Assembly (NCBI RefSeq): GCF_002831585.1
Contig: NZ_CP025113.1
Coordinates: 992,001 to 1,056,000, forward strand
Reading direction: 5' to 3'
DNA: 64,000 nt
Source: Bradyrhizobium sp. SK17
Lineage (GTDB): Bacteria; Pseudomonadota; Alphaproteobacteria; Rhizobiales; Xanthobacteraceae
Each line of letters begins with the position of its first letter. Within the stretch, counting starts at the first letter, position 1. A program made the position numbers and the translations under genes. Positions 10,641-19,398 of this stretch are shown in pieces. The notes under the pieces were generated by a model. The model saw nothing but the letters and a program-made list of their open reading frames with translations, was not told the DNA's origin and did not search any database.

Positions 10641-13433
10641 ATGGACAGCGTCGTAGCCGAGACCCGCCCTGAAGCGGACGATCGTTTCGAGACCGCGCGG
10701 ATCACCGCGGCGGTCAATGCACTCGCCGAGCAACATGCCGGCCGCGAGGACCAGTTCCGCGCCGCGATGGCGCAGCTGCTCAAGGCCGAACTGATCGCGG
10801 CGCGCGCCAAGGCGCAGGCACTGCTGCTGAAGGACCGTCACGGCCGCCGCTGCGCCGAACGGCTGTGCTTCGTGCAGGATGAGATCATCCGCATCCTGTA
10901 TGCGGCAGCGACGCGGCATCTCTACCACTCGCCGATCCCCTCGGGCGCCGAGCGCATGGCCGTGGTCGCGACCGGCGGCTATGGCCGCGGACTGATGGCG
11001 CCGGAGTCCGACATCGATCTGTTGTTCATCCTGCCCTACAAGCAGACCGCCTGGGGCGAGCAGGTCGCCGAAGCCATTCTCTATTGCCTCTGGGACATGG
11101 GGCTGAAGGTCGGCCACGCCACCCGCTCGGTCGATGAGTCGATCCGCCAGGCGCGCGGCGACATGACGATCCGCACCGCGATCCTAGAGACCCGGTTCCT
11201 GACCGGCGACCAGCCGCTGTATGACGAGCTGGTCGAGCGTTTCGACAAGGAGGTGGTGCAGGGCACCGCGGCAGAATTCGTCACCGCCAAGCTCGCCGAG
11301 CGCGAGGAGCGGCATCGCCGCGCCGGCCAGTCGCGCTATCTGGTCGAGCCCAACGTCAAGGACGGCAAAGGCGGGCTGCGCGACCTGCACACGCTGTTCT
11401 GGATCGCCAAATACGTCTACCGCGTGCGCGAGACCGACGAGCTGTTGGAACGCGGCGTGTTCGACGCGCAGGAGTACCGCACCTTCCGCCGCTGCGCCGA
11501 CTTCCTGTGGTCGGTGCGCTGCAACCTGCACTTCTTCGCCGGCCGCGCCGAGGAGCGGCTGTCGTTCGACATGCAGCGCGAGATCGCGGTCCGGCTCGGC
11601 TACACTTCGCATCCCGGCATGCAGGACGTCGAGCGCTTCATGAAGCACTACTTCCTGATCGCAAAGGACGTCGGCGACCTTACCGCGATCCTGTGCGCCA
11701 AGCTCGAGGAAGAGCACAACAAGCCGGCGCCGGTGCTGAGTCGGATGGTGGCGCGGCTGCGGCCCGGCACCAAGCGGCGGCGGGTTAACGGTAGCGACGA
11801 CTTCATCGTCGACAACAACCGCATCAACCTCGCCGCGCCCGACGTGTTCAAGCACGATCCGGTCAATCTGATCCGGATCTTCCGCCTCGCGCAGCAGAAC
11901 AACCTCGCCTTCCATCCCGACGCGATGCGCACGGTGACGCGCTCGCTCAAGCTGATCAACACCCAGCTCCGCGAGAACGACGAAGCCAACCGCCTGTTCA
12001 TGGAGATCCTGACCTCCGACAATGCGGAGACCGTGCTGCGGCGGATGAACGAGACCGGTGTGCTCGGCCACTTCATCCGCGCCTTCGGCAAGATCGTGTC
12101 GATGATGCAGTTCAACATGTACCACCACTACACGGTGGACGAGCATCTGATCCGCTGCATCGGCTTCCTCCAGGATATCGAGCGCGGCGGCAACGAGGAG
12201 TTCGTGGTCGCCAGCGACCTGTTCCGCAAGATCCGTCCCGAGCATCGCCCGGTGATCTACATTGCGACGCTGTTGCACGACATCGCCAAGGGCCGCCCCG
12301 AGGACCATTCGATCGCCGGCGCCAAGGTGGCGCGGCGGCTGTGCCCGCGGCTCGGCTTCTCCGCCGCCGACACCGAACTGGTGGCGTGGCTGATCGAGGA
12401 GCATCTGACGATGTCGACGGTAGCGCAATCGCGCGATCTGTCGGATCGCAAGACCATCGAGAATTTCGCCGCCGTGGTGCAATCGGTCGAGCAGATGAAG
12501 CTGCTGACGATCCTGACCACCGCCGATATCCGCGGCGTCGGCCCCGGCGTCTGGAACGGCTGGAAGGCGCAGCTGTTGCGCACGCTGTATTACGAGACCG
12601 AGCCGGTGCTGACCGGCGGCTTCTCGGAAGTCAACCGGGCCCAGCGCATCGCGGTGGCACAGGCCGAGTTTCGCCGCGCCTTCACCGAATGGCCCGAGGT
12701 CGAGCTCAACGCCTATATCGGCCGGCACTACCCGGCCTACTGGCTCAAGGTCGAACTGCCGCGCAAGATCCGCCAGGCGCGCTTCATCCGCGCCAGCGAG
12801 CAGGCCGGGCACAAGCTTGCGATCAATGTCGGCTTCGACGAGATCCGCGCGGTCACCGAGCTGACGATCCTGGCGACCGACCATCCCTGGCTGCTGTCGA
12901 TCATCGCGGGCGCCTGTGCCTCGGCCGGAGCCAACATCGTCGACGCCCAGATCTACACCACGACCGACGGCCGCGCGCTCGACACCATCTCGATCTCGCG
13001 CGAATACGACCGCGACGATGACGAGGGCCGCCGCGCCACCCGGATCGGCGAGATGATCGAGCAGGTGCTGGAAGGCAAGCTCAGGCTGCCCGAGGCGGTG
13101 GCGAAGCGCGCGGTGCGCAGCAAGGCGCGGCCCTTCATCGTCGAGCCCGAGGTGACCATCAACAACCAGTGGTCCGACCGCTACACCGTGATCGAGGTCT
13201 CCGGCCTCGACCGGCCCGGCCTGCTGTACCAGCTCACGACCGCGATCTCGAAGCTCAACCTCAACATCGCCTCCGCCCATGTCGCGACCTTCGGCGAACG
13301 CGCCCGCGACGTGTTCTATGTCACCGATTTGCTCGGCGCCCAGATCACCGCGCCGACCCGGCAGTCGGCGATCAAGAGCTCGCTGCTGCATTTGCTGGCG
13401 AGCGAGGACCAGGCCGCGAAGCCGGCGGCGTGA
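10641..13433 (+). CDS. glnD: Bifunctional PII uridylyltransferase / uridylyl-removing enzyme
   Basis: A 930-residue GlnD, the sensor of glutamine status. The nucleotidyltransferase motif GGYGRG is at 112-117 with metal Asp residues in ESDIDLLF. The HD domain for deuridylylation has the HD pair at about residues 546-547 (LLHDIAKGRPEDHS). Two C-terminal ACT domains follow, around TELTILATDHPWLLS and YTVIEVSGLDRPGLL, which bind glutamine. It uridylylates PII proteins (GlnB/GlnK) when nitrogen is short. Monocistronic by appearance. Confidence 0.97.
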   Translation: MDSVVAETRPEADDRFETARITAAVNALAEQHAGREDQFRAAMAQLLKAELIAARAKAQALLLKDRHGRRCAERLCFVQDEIIRILYAAATRHLYHSPIPSGAERMAVVATGGYGRGLMAPESDIDLLFILPYKQTAWGEQVAEAILYCLWDMGLKVGHATRSVDESIRQARGDMTIRTAILETRFLTGDQPLYDELVERFDKEVVQGTAAEFVTAKLAEREERHRRAGQSRYLVEPNVKDGKGGLRDLHTLFWIAKYVYRVRETDELLERGVFDAQEYRTFRRCADFLWSVRCNLHFFAGRAEERLSFDMQREIAVRLGYTSHPGMQDVERFMKHYFLIAKDVGDLTAILCAKLEEEHNKPAPVLSRMVARLRPGTKRRRVNGSDDFIVDNNRINLAAPDVFKHDPVNLIRIFRLAQQNNLAFHPDAMRTVTRSLKLINTQLRENDEANRLFMEILTSDNAETVLRRMNETGVLGHFIRAFGKIVSMMQFNMYHHYTVDEHLIRCIGFLQDIERGGNEEFVVASDLFRKIRPEHRPVIYIATLLHDIAKGRPEDHSIAGAKVARRLCPRLGFSAADTELVAWLIEEHLTMSTVAQSRDLSDRKTIENFAAVVQSVEQMKLLTILTTADIRGVGPGVWNGWKAQLLRTLYYETEPVLTGGFSEVNRAQRIAVAQAEFRRAFTEWPEVELNAYIGRHYPAYWLKVELPRKIRQARFIRASEQAGHKLAINVGFDEIRAVTELTILATDHPWLLSIIAGACASAGANIVDAQIYTTTDGRALDTISISREYDRDDDEGRRATRIGEMIEQVLEGKLRLPEAVAKRAVRSKARPFIVEPEVTINNQWSDRYTVIEVSGLDRPGLLYQLTTAISKLNLNIASAHVATFGERARDVFYVTDLLGAQITAPTRQSAIKSSLLHLLASEDQAAKPAA

Positions 13434-13453
13434 GAGCCAAACTCTCTCCACGC

Positions 13454-13554
13454 GTCATTCCGGGGCGCGCGTAGCGCGAGCCCGGAATCCATCGGGCCGC
13501 GCGATTTGTGGTGTAATGGATTCCGGGCTCTCGCTTCGCGAGCCCCGGAATGAC
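13454..13554. repeat. Palindromic intergenic repeat, GTCATTCCGGGGC type
   Basis: Begins GTCATTCCGGGGCGCGCG and ends with the reverse complement GCCCCGGAATGAC; the inner arms GAATCC...GGATTC also pair. A related copy is at 39106-39205. It separates the convergent glnD and ogt genes. Confidence 0.85.
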
Positions 13555-13573
13555 GAGTGGATAGATCGCGCGG

Positions 13574-14097
13574 CTAGACCTCCACCCCTCGTGCCTTAGC
13601 AGCCAGCGCTTCCTCTCCAGCCCGCCGCCATACTTGACCAGCGAGCCATTGGCGCCGATCAGGCGGTGACACGGCACGACGACGCTGATCGGGTTCGAGC
13701 CGTTGGCATGGCCGACCGCGCGCATCGCGTTCGGCACTTTCAGCCTCACAGCCAGTGCGCCGTAGCTCATGGTGGTACCGGGAACAATCTTCGGCAACGC
13801 GTGCCAGACCTTCTGCTGGAATGCGGTGCCGGCGACGCGCCACTCGACATCCGTGAGCCGATCGAGGTCGCCCTTGAAGTAATCGCCAAGCGCCTTGCGC
13901 ATCGCGGCCGGCGCGCGGCCGTCCCGCAAGGTCACCACGCCATAATGCAGCCGCAGCAGATCGAGCATCCGCCCCTCATAATCGTCCCAGTCGAGCGCGC
14001 GCAGCACGCCGTCATCATCGGTCACCAGCAGTGCGGTGCCGATCGGGGTCTTGAGCCGATCGAGGTTGAAGGTCTGTGCGGTCTTGCGGTCGGCCAT
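13574..14097 (-). pseudogene. ogt: Methylated-DNA--protein-cysteine methyltransferase, frameshifted in its last codons
   Basis: An Ogt/AdaB suicide repair enzyme that removes the alkyl group from O6-alkylguanine. The active-site PCHRLIG motif, the helix-turn-helix segment VRLKVPNAMRAVGHANGSNP and the KYGGGLERKRWLL ending are all present. As read, the frame misses its expected stop and runs to 13372, through the palindromic repeat and 62 bp into the antisense of glnD. Adding one C to the four-C run at 13585-13588 gives an ending RHEGVEV-stop at 13574 and a normal 174-residue protein. I therefore think the gene is intact and the base lost in sequencing. The start ATG at 14097 precedes MADRKTAQTF. 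Confidence 0.8.
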
Positions 14098-14253
14098 GGT
14101 CGTCGCTCTGGAAGTGGATCGCCCGGCATACAATTGACCGTCCGCATGCTAGCGTCCACCCGAATTCCGGTGAGCGTGTATGCGAGCGAAATGGACACCG
14201 GTTCATGTGACGACAACACGTCAAGACAACAATCTTGAGCTGGGGGCCGAACG

Positions 14254-14616
14254 ATGCTTTTGCTTGCGAATATCCTGGTCGCGGTGGTCGCCGCGCTGCA
14301 CATTTATTTCCTGGTGCTCGAGATGTTTCTGTGGACCAGGCCGCTCGGACTGAAGACCTTTCGCAACTCGCTCGAGAAGGCAACCGACTCGGCGGTGCTG
14401 GCCGCCAATCAGGGGCTCTATAACGGCTTCCTCGCCGCCGGGCTGATCTGGGGCCTGGTGCACGGCAATCCCGGCTTCGCATTCCAGATCAAGACATTCT
14501 TCCTGTTCTGCGTGATCGTCGCCGGTGCCTATGGCGCCGCCACCGTGAGCCGGCGCATCCTCTATGTGCAGGCCGCACCCGCGGCGTTGGCGCTGATGCT
14601 GCTGTGGCTGGTGTGA
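14254..14616 (+). CDS. DUF1304 family membrane protein
   Basis: A 120-residue protein with four predicted membrane helices, starting MLLLANILVAVVAALHIYFLVLEM. The WTRPLG segment after helix 1 and the NQGLYNGFLAAGLIWG block are the typical DUF1304 signature. Function is unknown. It stands alone between ogt and the first livK-like gene. Confidence 0.85.
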   Translation: MLLLANILVAVVAALHIYFLVLEMFLWTRPLGLKTFRNSLEKATDSAVLAANQGLYNGFLAAGLIWGLVHGNPGFAFQIKTFFLFCVIVAGAYGAATVSRRILYVQAAPAALALMLLWLV

Positions 14617-14745
14617 CGCGACATCGCGCGCAGGGTGCATCGCCTTGCAATGCAAGCGCCCTTCCTCCATCATCCCTGGCAACGGTGACATCCGCTGGCC
14701 CACCGCTTGCGGACAAGATCATCGGCAACATGGGAGGTCACGGAC

Positions 14746-15966
14746 ATGAGGAGCGTGCAATTGCTCGCTGCGACAGCGCTTGCCATCGCGTTGTCGGTTA
14801 CATCGGCCGCCGCACAGAAGAAATACGACATCGGCGCAACCGACACCGAGATCAAGATCGGCCAGACCGTGCCGTTCTCGGGCCCCGCCTCCGCCTATGC
14901 CGGCATCGGCAAGACCCAGGCGGCCTATATGAAGATGATCAACGATCAGGGCGGCATCAACGGCCGCAAGCTGAACCTGATCCAGTATGACGACGCCTAT
15001 TCGCCGCCAAAGGCGGTCGAGCAGGTGCGCAAGCTGGTCGAGGGCGACGAGGTACTGTTCACCTTCCAGATCATCGGCACGCCGTCGAATGCCGCCGTGC
15101 AAAAGTATCTGAATGCCAAGAAGGTGCCGCAGCTGCTCGCCTCGACCGGCGCGTCCCGCTTCTCCGATCCACAGAACGCGCCGTGGACGATTGCGTTCAA
15201 CCCGAACTACCAGTCCGAAGGGCGTATCTACGCCAAATACATCCTCGCCAATCACCCCAACGCCAAGATCGGCATCTTCTACCAGAACGACGATCTCGGC
15301 CGCGACTACATCACCGGCCTGAAGAGCGGGCTCGGCGACAAGGCCGCCAGCATGATCGTCGCCGAGGTCTCCTATGAGCTGACCGACCCGACCGTCGATT
15401 CCCAGATCGTCAAGCTGAAGGCCGCGGGCGTCGACCTGCTCTACGACGCGTCGACGCCGAAATTCGCGGCGCAGGCGATCCGCAAGGTCGCTGACCTCGA
15501 CTGGCACCCGGTGCACATCCTCGACATCAATGCGAGCCCGGTGTCGGCGACGCTGAAGCCGGCCGGCCTCGACATCTCCAAGGGCATCATCTCGACCAAT
15601 TACGGCAAGGATCCCGCCGACCCGCAATGGAAGGACGATCCCGGCGTGAAGGCCTATTTCGCCTTCATGGACAAATATTACCCGGAGGGCGACAAGCTCA
15701 ACACCGTCAACACCTATGGCTACTCGACGGCCGAGCTGTTGATCCAGGTGCTCAAGCAGTGCGGCGACAACCTCACCCGCGAGAACCTGATGAAGCAGGT
15801 GACCAGCCTGAACAAGTTCGTCCCGAGCCTGGCGCTGCCCGGCATGTCGATCACGACGGGTCCGAACGACTATCGCATCAACAAGCAGATGCAGATGATG
15901 AAGTTCAACGGCGAGCGCTGGGAGCTGTTCGGCCCGATCATCGAGGACACCGGGCCGGCGGGCTAG
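14746..15966 (+). CDS. Periplasmic ABC binding protein, LivK/HbaA-type, copy 1
   Basis: A 406-residue type I periplasmic binding protein with signal peptide ending SVTSAAAQ. The mature start KKYDIGATDTEIKIGQTVPF and the block YDDAYSPPKAVEQVRKLVE are typical of the branched-chain amino acid or aromatic-acid binding group. The ATG at 14746 is chosen for its GGGAGG site 9 nt upstream. No permease or ATPase genes are next to it, so it must share a transporter elsewhere. It is a close paralogue of the gene at 17410, and the two are now separated by an IS30-family element. Confidence 0.88.
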   Translation: MRSVQLLAATALAIALSVTSAAAQKKYDIGATDTEIKIGQTVPFSGPASAYAGIGKTQAAYMKMINDQGGINGRKLNLIQYDDAYSPPKAVEQVRKLVEGDEVLFTFQIIGTPSNAAVQKYLNAKKVPQLLASTGASRFSDPQNAPWTIAFNPNYQSEGRIYAKYILANHPNAKIGIFYQNDDLGRDYITGLKSGLGDKAASMIVAEVSYELTDPTVDSQIVKLKAAGVDLLYDASTPKFAAQAIRKVADLDWHPVHILDINASPVSATLKPAGLDISKGIISTNYGKDPADPQWKDDPGVKAYFAFMDKYYPEGDKLNTVNTYGYSTAELLIQVLKQCGDNLTRENLMKQVTSLNKFVPSLALPGMSITTGPNDYRINKQMQMMKFNGERWELFGPIIEDTGPAG

Positions 15967-17051
15967 GTCGGGCCGCCGCGCAGACGGCCTTCCGGTTCAA
16001 CCCGTCGAACACCTTGTCCGCTGTCATCACCCGCGCACTGTCGTCCCGGCGAAAGCCGGGAGGTGGATTCACACTCGAAGTGCAACACTTGAGCAGCAAA
16101 GACCTCTGTCGGGGTCTTGAAGTCAAGGCATTTGCGCGGGGTGTTGTTGTAGGCGGCGATGGACTTGCGAAGGCGGCGGGTCGGCAGCTTCTCAAGGTCG
16201 GTGTTGCGTGGGATGAAGCGGCGCATGCGGCCGATGGCGTTCTCGATGCCACCTTTCTGCCAGGGGGCGTGGGGATCGCAGAAGAACGTCTTGATCAAGA
16301 GGCTTTGCAAGGAAAGGTGAGCTGCGAACTCGGTGCCGTTGTCGAAGGTGACGGTCCGGCGGATCGGTTGTGGCAGGACCTCGAACAGGCGCACGAGATG
16401 GTGGGCGACGCCGGAGGCGAGCTTGCTTGCGAGGGGGACGCCGAGCAACAGGCGGGAGGTGCGCTCATGCACGGCCAAGATCTGCTGACCGTATTTGGAG
16501 AACATCATGAGGTCGGCCTCCCAATGGCCCGGGGTCTTGCGATCGGCGACCTCGATGGGACGCTGATCCAGCGAAACACGGCCTTCGATGAAGCTTGCGG
16601 GACTGCCGCCCCGCTTGCCGCGACGACCGCGCTTGCTCTTGCCGCGCGGCAAATAGCGTCGCCAGCTGAAGTCCGAGGTGCGGGTGAGCTGGGCATAGAT
16701 GAAGCGGTAGATGCTCTCATAGGAGATCACCCTGCGGCCGTGCTCACGCGCCAGCCGGCCGGCGACCTGCTCGGGCGACCAGCCCCGACCAAGACGTTCC
16801 AACACCGCGCGGCGCAGGCCGGGCTCTCGTTCGAGGCGAGAGCCCGTCCAGCGCCGCGCTCGCATCTGTTGCTGGGCATAGCTGGGCTTGTAACCGACCT
16901 GAACGCCAGAATTGCGGTTCAGCTCCCGAGAGATCGTTGATGGCGGGCGATCCAAAGCTGCCGCGATTTGCCGGATCGAGCTACCACCGGCCGAAAGCCT
17001 GGCAATCTCGCATCGCTCCTCCAGGCAGAGCTGCTTGTAAGTCCGCCCCAT
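15963..17051 (-). CDS. IS30-family transposase
   Basis: A DDE transposase with an N-terminal helix-turn-helix (LCLEERCEIARLSAGG, IRQIAAALDRPPSTISREL) and the catalytic blocks GHWEADLM, VTFDNGTEF and KGGIENAIGRMRRFIPR. Residues 1-330 are encoded within the insertion sequence. Residues 331-362 are read from flanking chromosome, because the element lacks its own stop at this end; the stop overlaps the end of the upstream livK-like gene by 4 bp on the other strand. The start at 17051 lies 47 bp inside the right end. Confidence 0.93.
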   Translation of the reverse strand: MGRTYKQLCLEERCEIARLSAGGSSIRQIAAALDRPPSTISRELNRNSGVQVGYKPSYAQQQMRARRWTGSRLEREPGLRRAVLERLGRGWSPEQVAGRLAREHGRRVISYESIYRFIYAQLTRTSDFSWRRYLPRGKSKRGRRGKRGGSPASFIEGRVSLDQRPIEVADRKTPGHWEADLMMFSKYGQQILAVHERTSRLLLGVPLASKLASGVAHHLVRLFEVLPQPIRRTVTFDNGTEFAAHLSLQSLLIKTFFCDPHAPWQKGGIENAIGRMRRFIPRNTDLEKLPTRRLRKSIAAYNNTPRKCLDFKTPTEVFAAQVLHFECESTSRLSPGRQCAGDDSGQGVRRVEPEGRLRGGPT

Positions 17052-17201
17052 GGCAACACCTCCAGATGGAAGTGTTGCACTTCGTTTGTGAACTCAGGGG
17101 ACCCATACTCCGCGGCGGGTGTTGCGAACGGGACGTGTCGTTTCAGCATCCCTCAACAATGACCATTCGTGGTTATGGGTCCCGGCCTCCGCCGGGACGA
17201 C
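16040..17201. repeat. Dispersed GTCGTCC repeat split by the IS30 element
   Basis: The repeat halves are 16040-16061 and 17099-17201. The right part contains GTGGTTATGGGTCCCGG and ends GCCGGGACGAC, matching the copies at 9335 and 37888. Between 17202 and 17409 there is no gene, only the leader of the second livK-like gene. Confidence 0.7.
16062..17098 (-). mobile_element. IS30-family insertion sequence, about 1,037 bp
   Basis: The ends carry imperfect inverted repeats. The left end GGTGGATTCACACTCGAAGT and the complement of the right end CCTGAGTTCACAAACGAAGT share TTCACA and CGAAGTGCAACACTT. The element is flanked by GGA on both sides (16059-16061 and 17099-17101), a 3-bp duplication consistent with IS30 targets. 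It has interrupted a dispersed intergenic repeat: flanks GTCGTCCCGGCGAAAGCCG and GGACCCATA join up when it is removed. Confidence 0.82.
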
Positions 17202-17409
17202 AGTGAAGTGCTGGTCCAGCTACGACCTTCCTTTTTTGCGTCGCCCCCTACTTTCGTTGACTGAAAACGCTCACCTTTTCGGCATTGCTCGCCTTGCGTC
17301 GCAGCAAGCGTTCCGCCAGTATCCCGGCCCAGCGATGGCGACCGCGGGACCTTGAACCCGCGGGAAAGATCATCGGCCAAACCATCAGTCACGTGAGGAA
17401 AGCAGCATT

Positions 17410-18636
17410 ATGAGGAATGGGATTTTCCACCTGGTCACGGGAACGGCGCTCGCGATTGCGCTGTCTGCAACGTCGGCCTTCGCGCAGAAGAAATACGATC
17501 CCGGCGCGAGCGATACTGAAATCAAGATCGGCCAGACCGTCCCCTTCTCCGGACCGGCCTCCGCCTACGCCACCATCGGCAAGAGCCAGGCCGCCTATTT
17601 CAAGATGATCAACGATCAGGGCGGCGTGAACGGCCGCAAGATCAATCTGATCCAGTATGACGACGCCTATTCGCCGCCCAAGGCCGTCGAGCAGGTGCGC
17701 AAGCTGGTCGAGAGCGACGAGGTGCTGCTGACCTTCCAGATCGTCGGAACGCCCTCGAACGCCGCCGTGCAGAAGTATCTCAACGCCAAGAAGGTGCCGC
17801 AGCTGTTCGCCGCCACCGGCGCCTCGAAGTTCACCGACCCGAAGGACTTCCCCTGGACGATGGGCTTCAACCCGAACTACTTCGTCGAAGGGCGAATCTA
17901 CGGCCAGTACATCCTCAAGGAATATCCGAACGCCAAGGTCGGCGTGCTCTATCAGAATGACGACCTCGGCAAGGACTATCTGAACGGCCTCAAGGCCGGC
18001 CTCGGCGCCAAGGCGGCCTCGATGATCGTGTCGGAGGCGTCCTACGAAGTGTCCGATCCGACCATCGATTCGCAGGTCATCAAGATCAAGGATGCCGGCG
18101 CGGACCTGTTCTTCTCGGCCACGACACCGAAGCAGGCGGCCCAGGCGATCAAGAAAATCTACGAGATGGGCTGGAAGCCGGTACAGATCGTCGACATCAA
18201 CGCCACCTCGGTCGGCGCAGTCATGAAGCCCGCCGGGCTCGAAGCGGCCAAGGGCGTGATCAGCGTCAACTACGGCAAGGACCCGCTCGATCCAACCTGG
18301 AAGGACGATGCCGGCCTGAAGCGCTATTTCGACTTCATGGCGAAGTACTATCCGGACGGCGACAAGGATTCGAACTTCAACACCTATGGCTACGCGACCG
18401 CGCAGATGCTGGTCACCGTGCTCAAGGCATGCGGCGACAATCTGACCCGCGAGAACGTCATGAAGCAGGCCGCATCGATGAAGGACGTGACGACCGACAT
18501 CGCGCTGCCGGGCATCAAGGCCAACACCTCGGCGACCGACTATCGCGTCAACAAGCAGTTGCAGATGATGAAGTTCAACGGCGAACGCTGGGAGCTGTTC
18601 GGCCCGATCCTCGAGGACACCGGCGCGGCGGGCTAG
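17410..18636 (+). CDS. Periplasmic ABC binding protein, LivK/HbaA-type, copy 2
   Basis: A 408-residue paralogue of the protein at 14746, alignable over its full length with a large majority of identical residues (for example KKYDPGASDTEIKIGQTVPF and NGERWELFGPILEDTGAAG at the end). The signal peptide ends SATSAFAQ. GAGGAAA precedes the ATG. The two copies probably arose by tandem duplication, with divergence concentrated in ligand-domain segments such as ASKFTDPKDFPWTMGFN, which suggests different ligands for one transporter. A strong terminator follows. Confidence 0.88.
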   Translation: MRNGIFHLVTGTALAIALSATSAFAQKKYDPGASDTEIKIGQTVPFSGPASAYATIGKSQAAYFKMINDQGGVNGRKINLIQYDDAYSPPKAVEQVRKLVESDEVLLTFQIVGTPSNAAVQKYLNAKKVPQLFAATGASKFTDPKDFPWTMGFNPNYFVEGRIYGQYILKEYPNAKVGVLYQNDDLGKDYLNGLKAGLGAKAASMIVSEASYEVSDPTIDSQVIKIKDAGADLFFSATTPKQAAQAIKKIYEMGWKPVQIVDINATSVGAVMKPAGLEAAKGVISVNYGKDPLDPTWKDDAGLKRYFDFMAKYYPDGDKDSNFNTYGYATAQMLVTVLKACGDNLTRENVMKQAASMKDVTTDIALPGIKANTSATDYRVNKQLQMMKFNGERWELFGPILEDTGAAG

Positions 18637-18659
18637 CGTTCGCGCAGATTTGAGATGCA

Positions 18660-18692
18660 ATCGGCGGCCTCCGGGCCGCCGATTTGTTTTTG
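18660..18692 (+). terminator. Rho-independent terminator of the second livK-like gene
   Basis: ATCGGCGGCC at 18660-18669 pairs perfectly with GGCCGCCGAT at 18674-18683 around a TCCG tetraloop, followed by TTGTTTTT. It begins 24 bp after the stop codon. Confidence 0.92.
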
Positions 18693-18711
18693 GAGTTCGT
18701 GCACTCCCTCA

Positions 18712-18816
18712 CCGTCCCCTGAGGAGCGCGCCCTTGCGCGTCTCGAAGGGTCGACGGCCACCAGCAGGGCCGTGCATCCTTCGAGACGCCGCTTCGCGGC
18801 TCCTCAGGATGACGGG
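18712..18816. repeat. Palindromic intergenic repeat, CTGAGGAGC...GCTCCTCAG type
   Basis: Outer arms CCCTGAGGAGCGCG and CGGCTCCTCAGGA are approximate inverse complements, as are inner GTCTCGAAGG and CCTTCGAGAC. It lies between convergent genes. Confidence 0.8.
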
Positions 18817-18836
18817 ACCAGTATCTCGCGTCGCGC

Positions 18837-19262
18837 CTACTTCGGTATCTCGCCGAAATTCTTGCCGACCGGCAGCACGGCATGGCGGATCAGCCGCGAG
18901 TCCTCCACGCCGGCCTGGCGGTGCTTCACCGCCTCGCGATAGACGGGATCGCGGATCATCTCGACGAAGGCGCCAACGCTTGGATACTCCGCGATGAAGC
19001 AGTGATCCCAGCGCTCCTCCTGCGGGCCGATCAGCATCAGCTCGAAGCGGCCCTGCCAGACGATGCGGCCGCCGAGGCGCTCGAACACCGGCCCGCTCTC
19101 GCGGCCATAGGCCGCATAGGCCTCGGCGCCGGTCGCCTTGCGGCCATCGGGATAGGCGGCCCATTCGCGCAAGCGCACCAGGTTGAGCATGTGGATCGGG
19201 CCCGGCCGGTTGTTGTCCCGGAACTGCGCGAAGACGTCCTTGGTCGGATCGATATGGCTCAT
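18837..19262 (-). CDS. DUF1330 domain protein
   Basis: A 141-residue dimeric alpha/beta-barrel (ferredoxin-like) protein, starting MSHIDPTKDVFAQFR, with AAGGAG upstream of the ATG at 19262. The segments GPIHMLNLVRLREWA, WDHCFIAEYPSVGAFVEMI and YREAVKHRQAG are typical of DUF1330. Enzymatic role unknown. It stands alone between the livK-like gene and a divergent penicillin-binding protein gene. Confidence 0.82.
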   Translation of the reverse strand: MSHIDPTKDVFAQFRDNNRPGPIHMLNLVRLREWAAYPDGRKATGAEAYAAYGRESGPVFERLGGRIVWQGRFELMLIGPQEERWDHCFIAEYPSVGAFVEMIRDPVYREAVKHRQAGVEDSRLIRHAVLPVGKNFGEIPK

Positions 19263-19398
19263 GTTGAGCTCCTTTTCATTGGTTCCGCTCATATCTAGCA
19301 CGCACCGCCCCACCTCCTAATCCCCCGTTAAGCTTTGCGTAACCGCCCCTTAAACCGGGAACGCTAGCGTCCGCGCGTGAAGGGTGTGAGCGTTGCGG

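Noticed and set aside
11184..13451. A 755-codon open frame antisense to glnD
   Set aside because: Low-complexity composition and full overlap with glnD, whose motifs are all intact.
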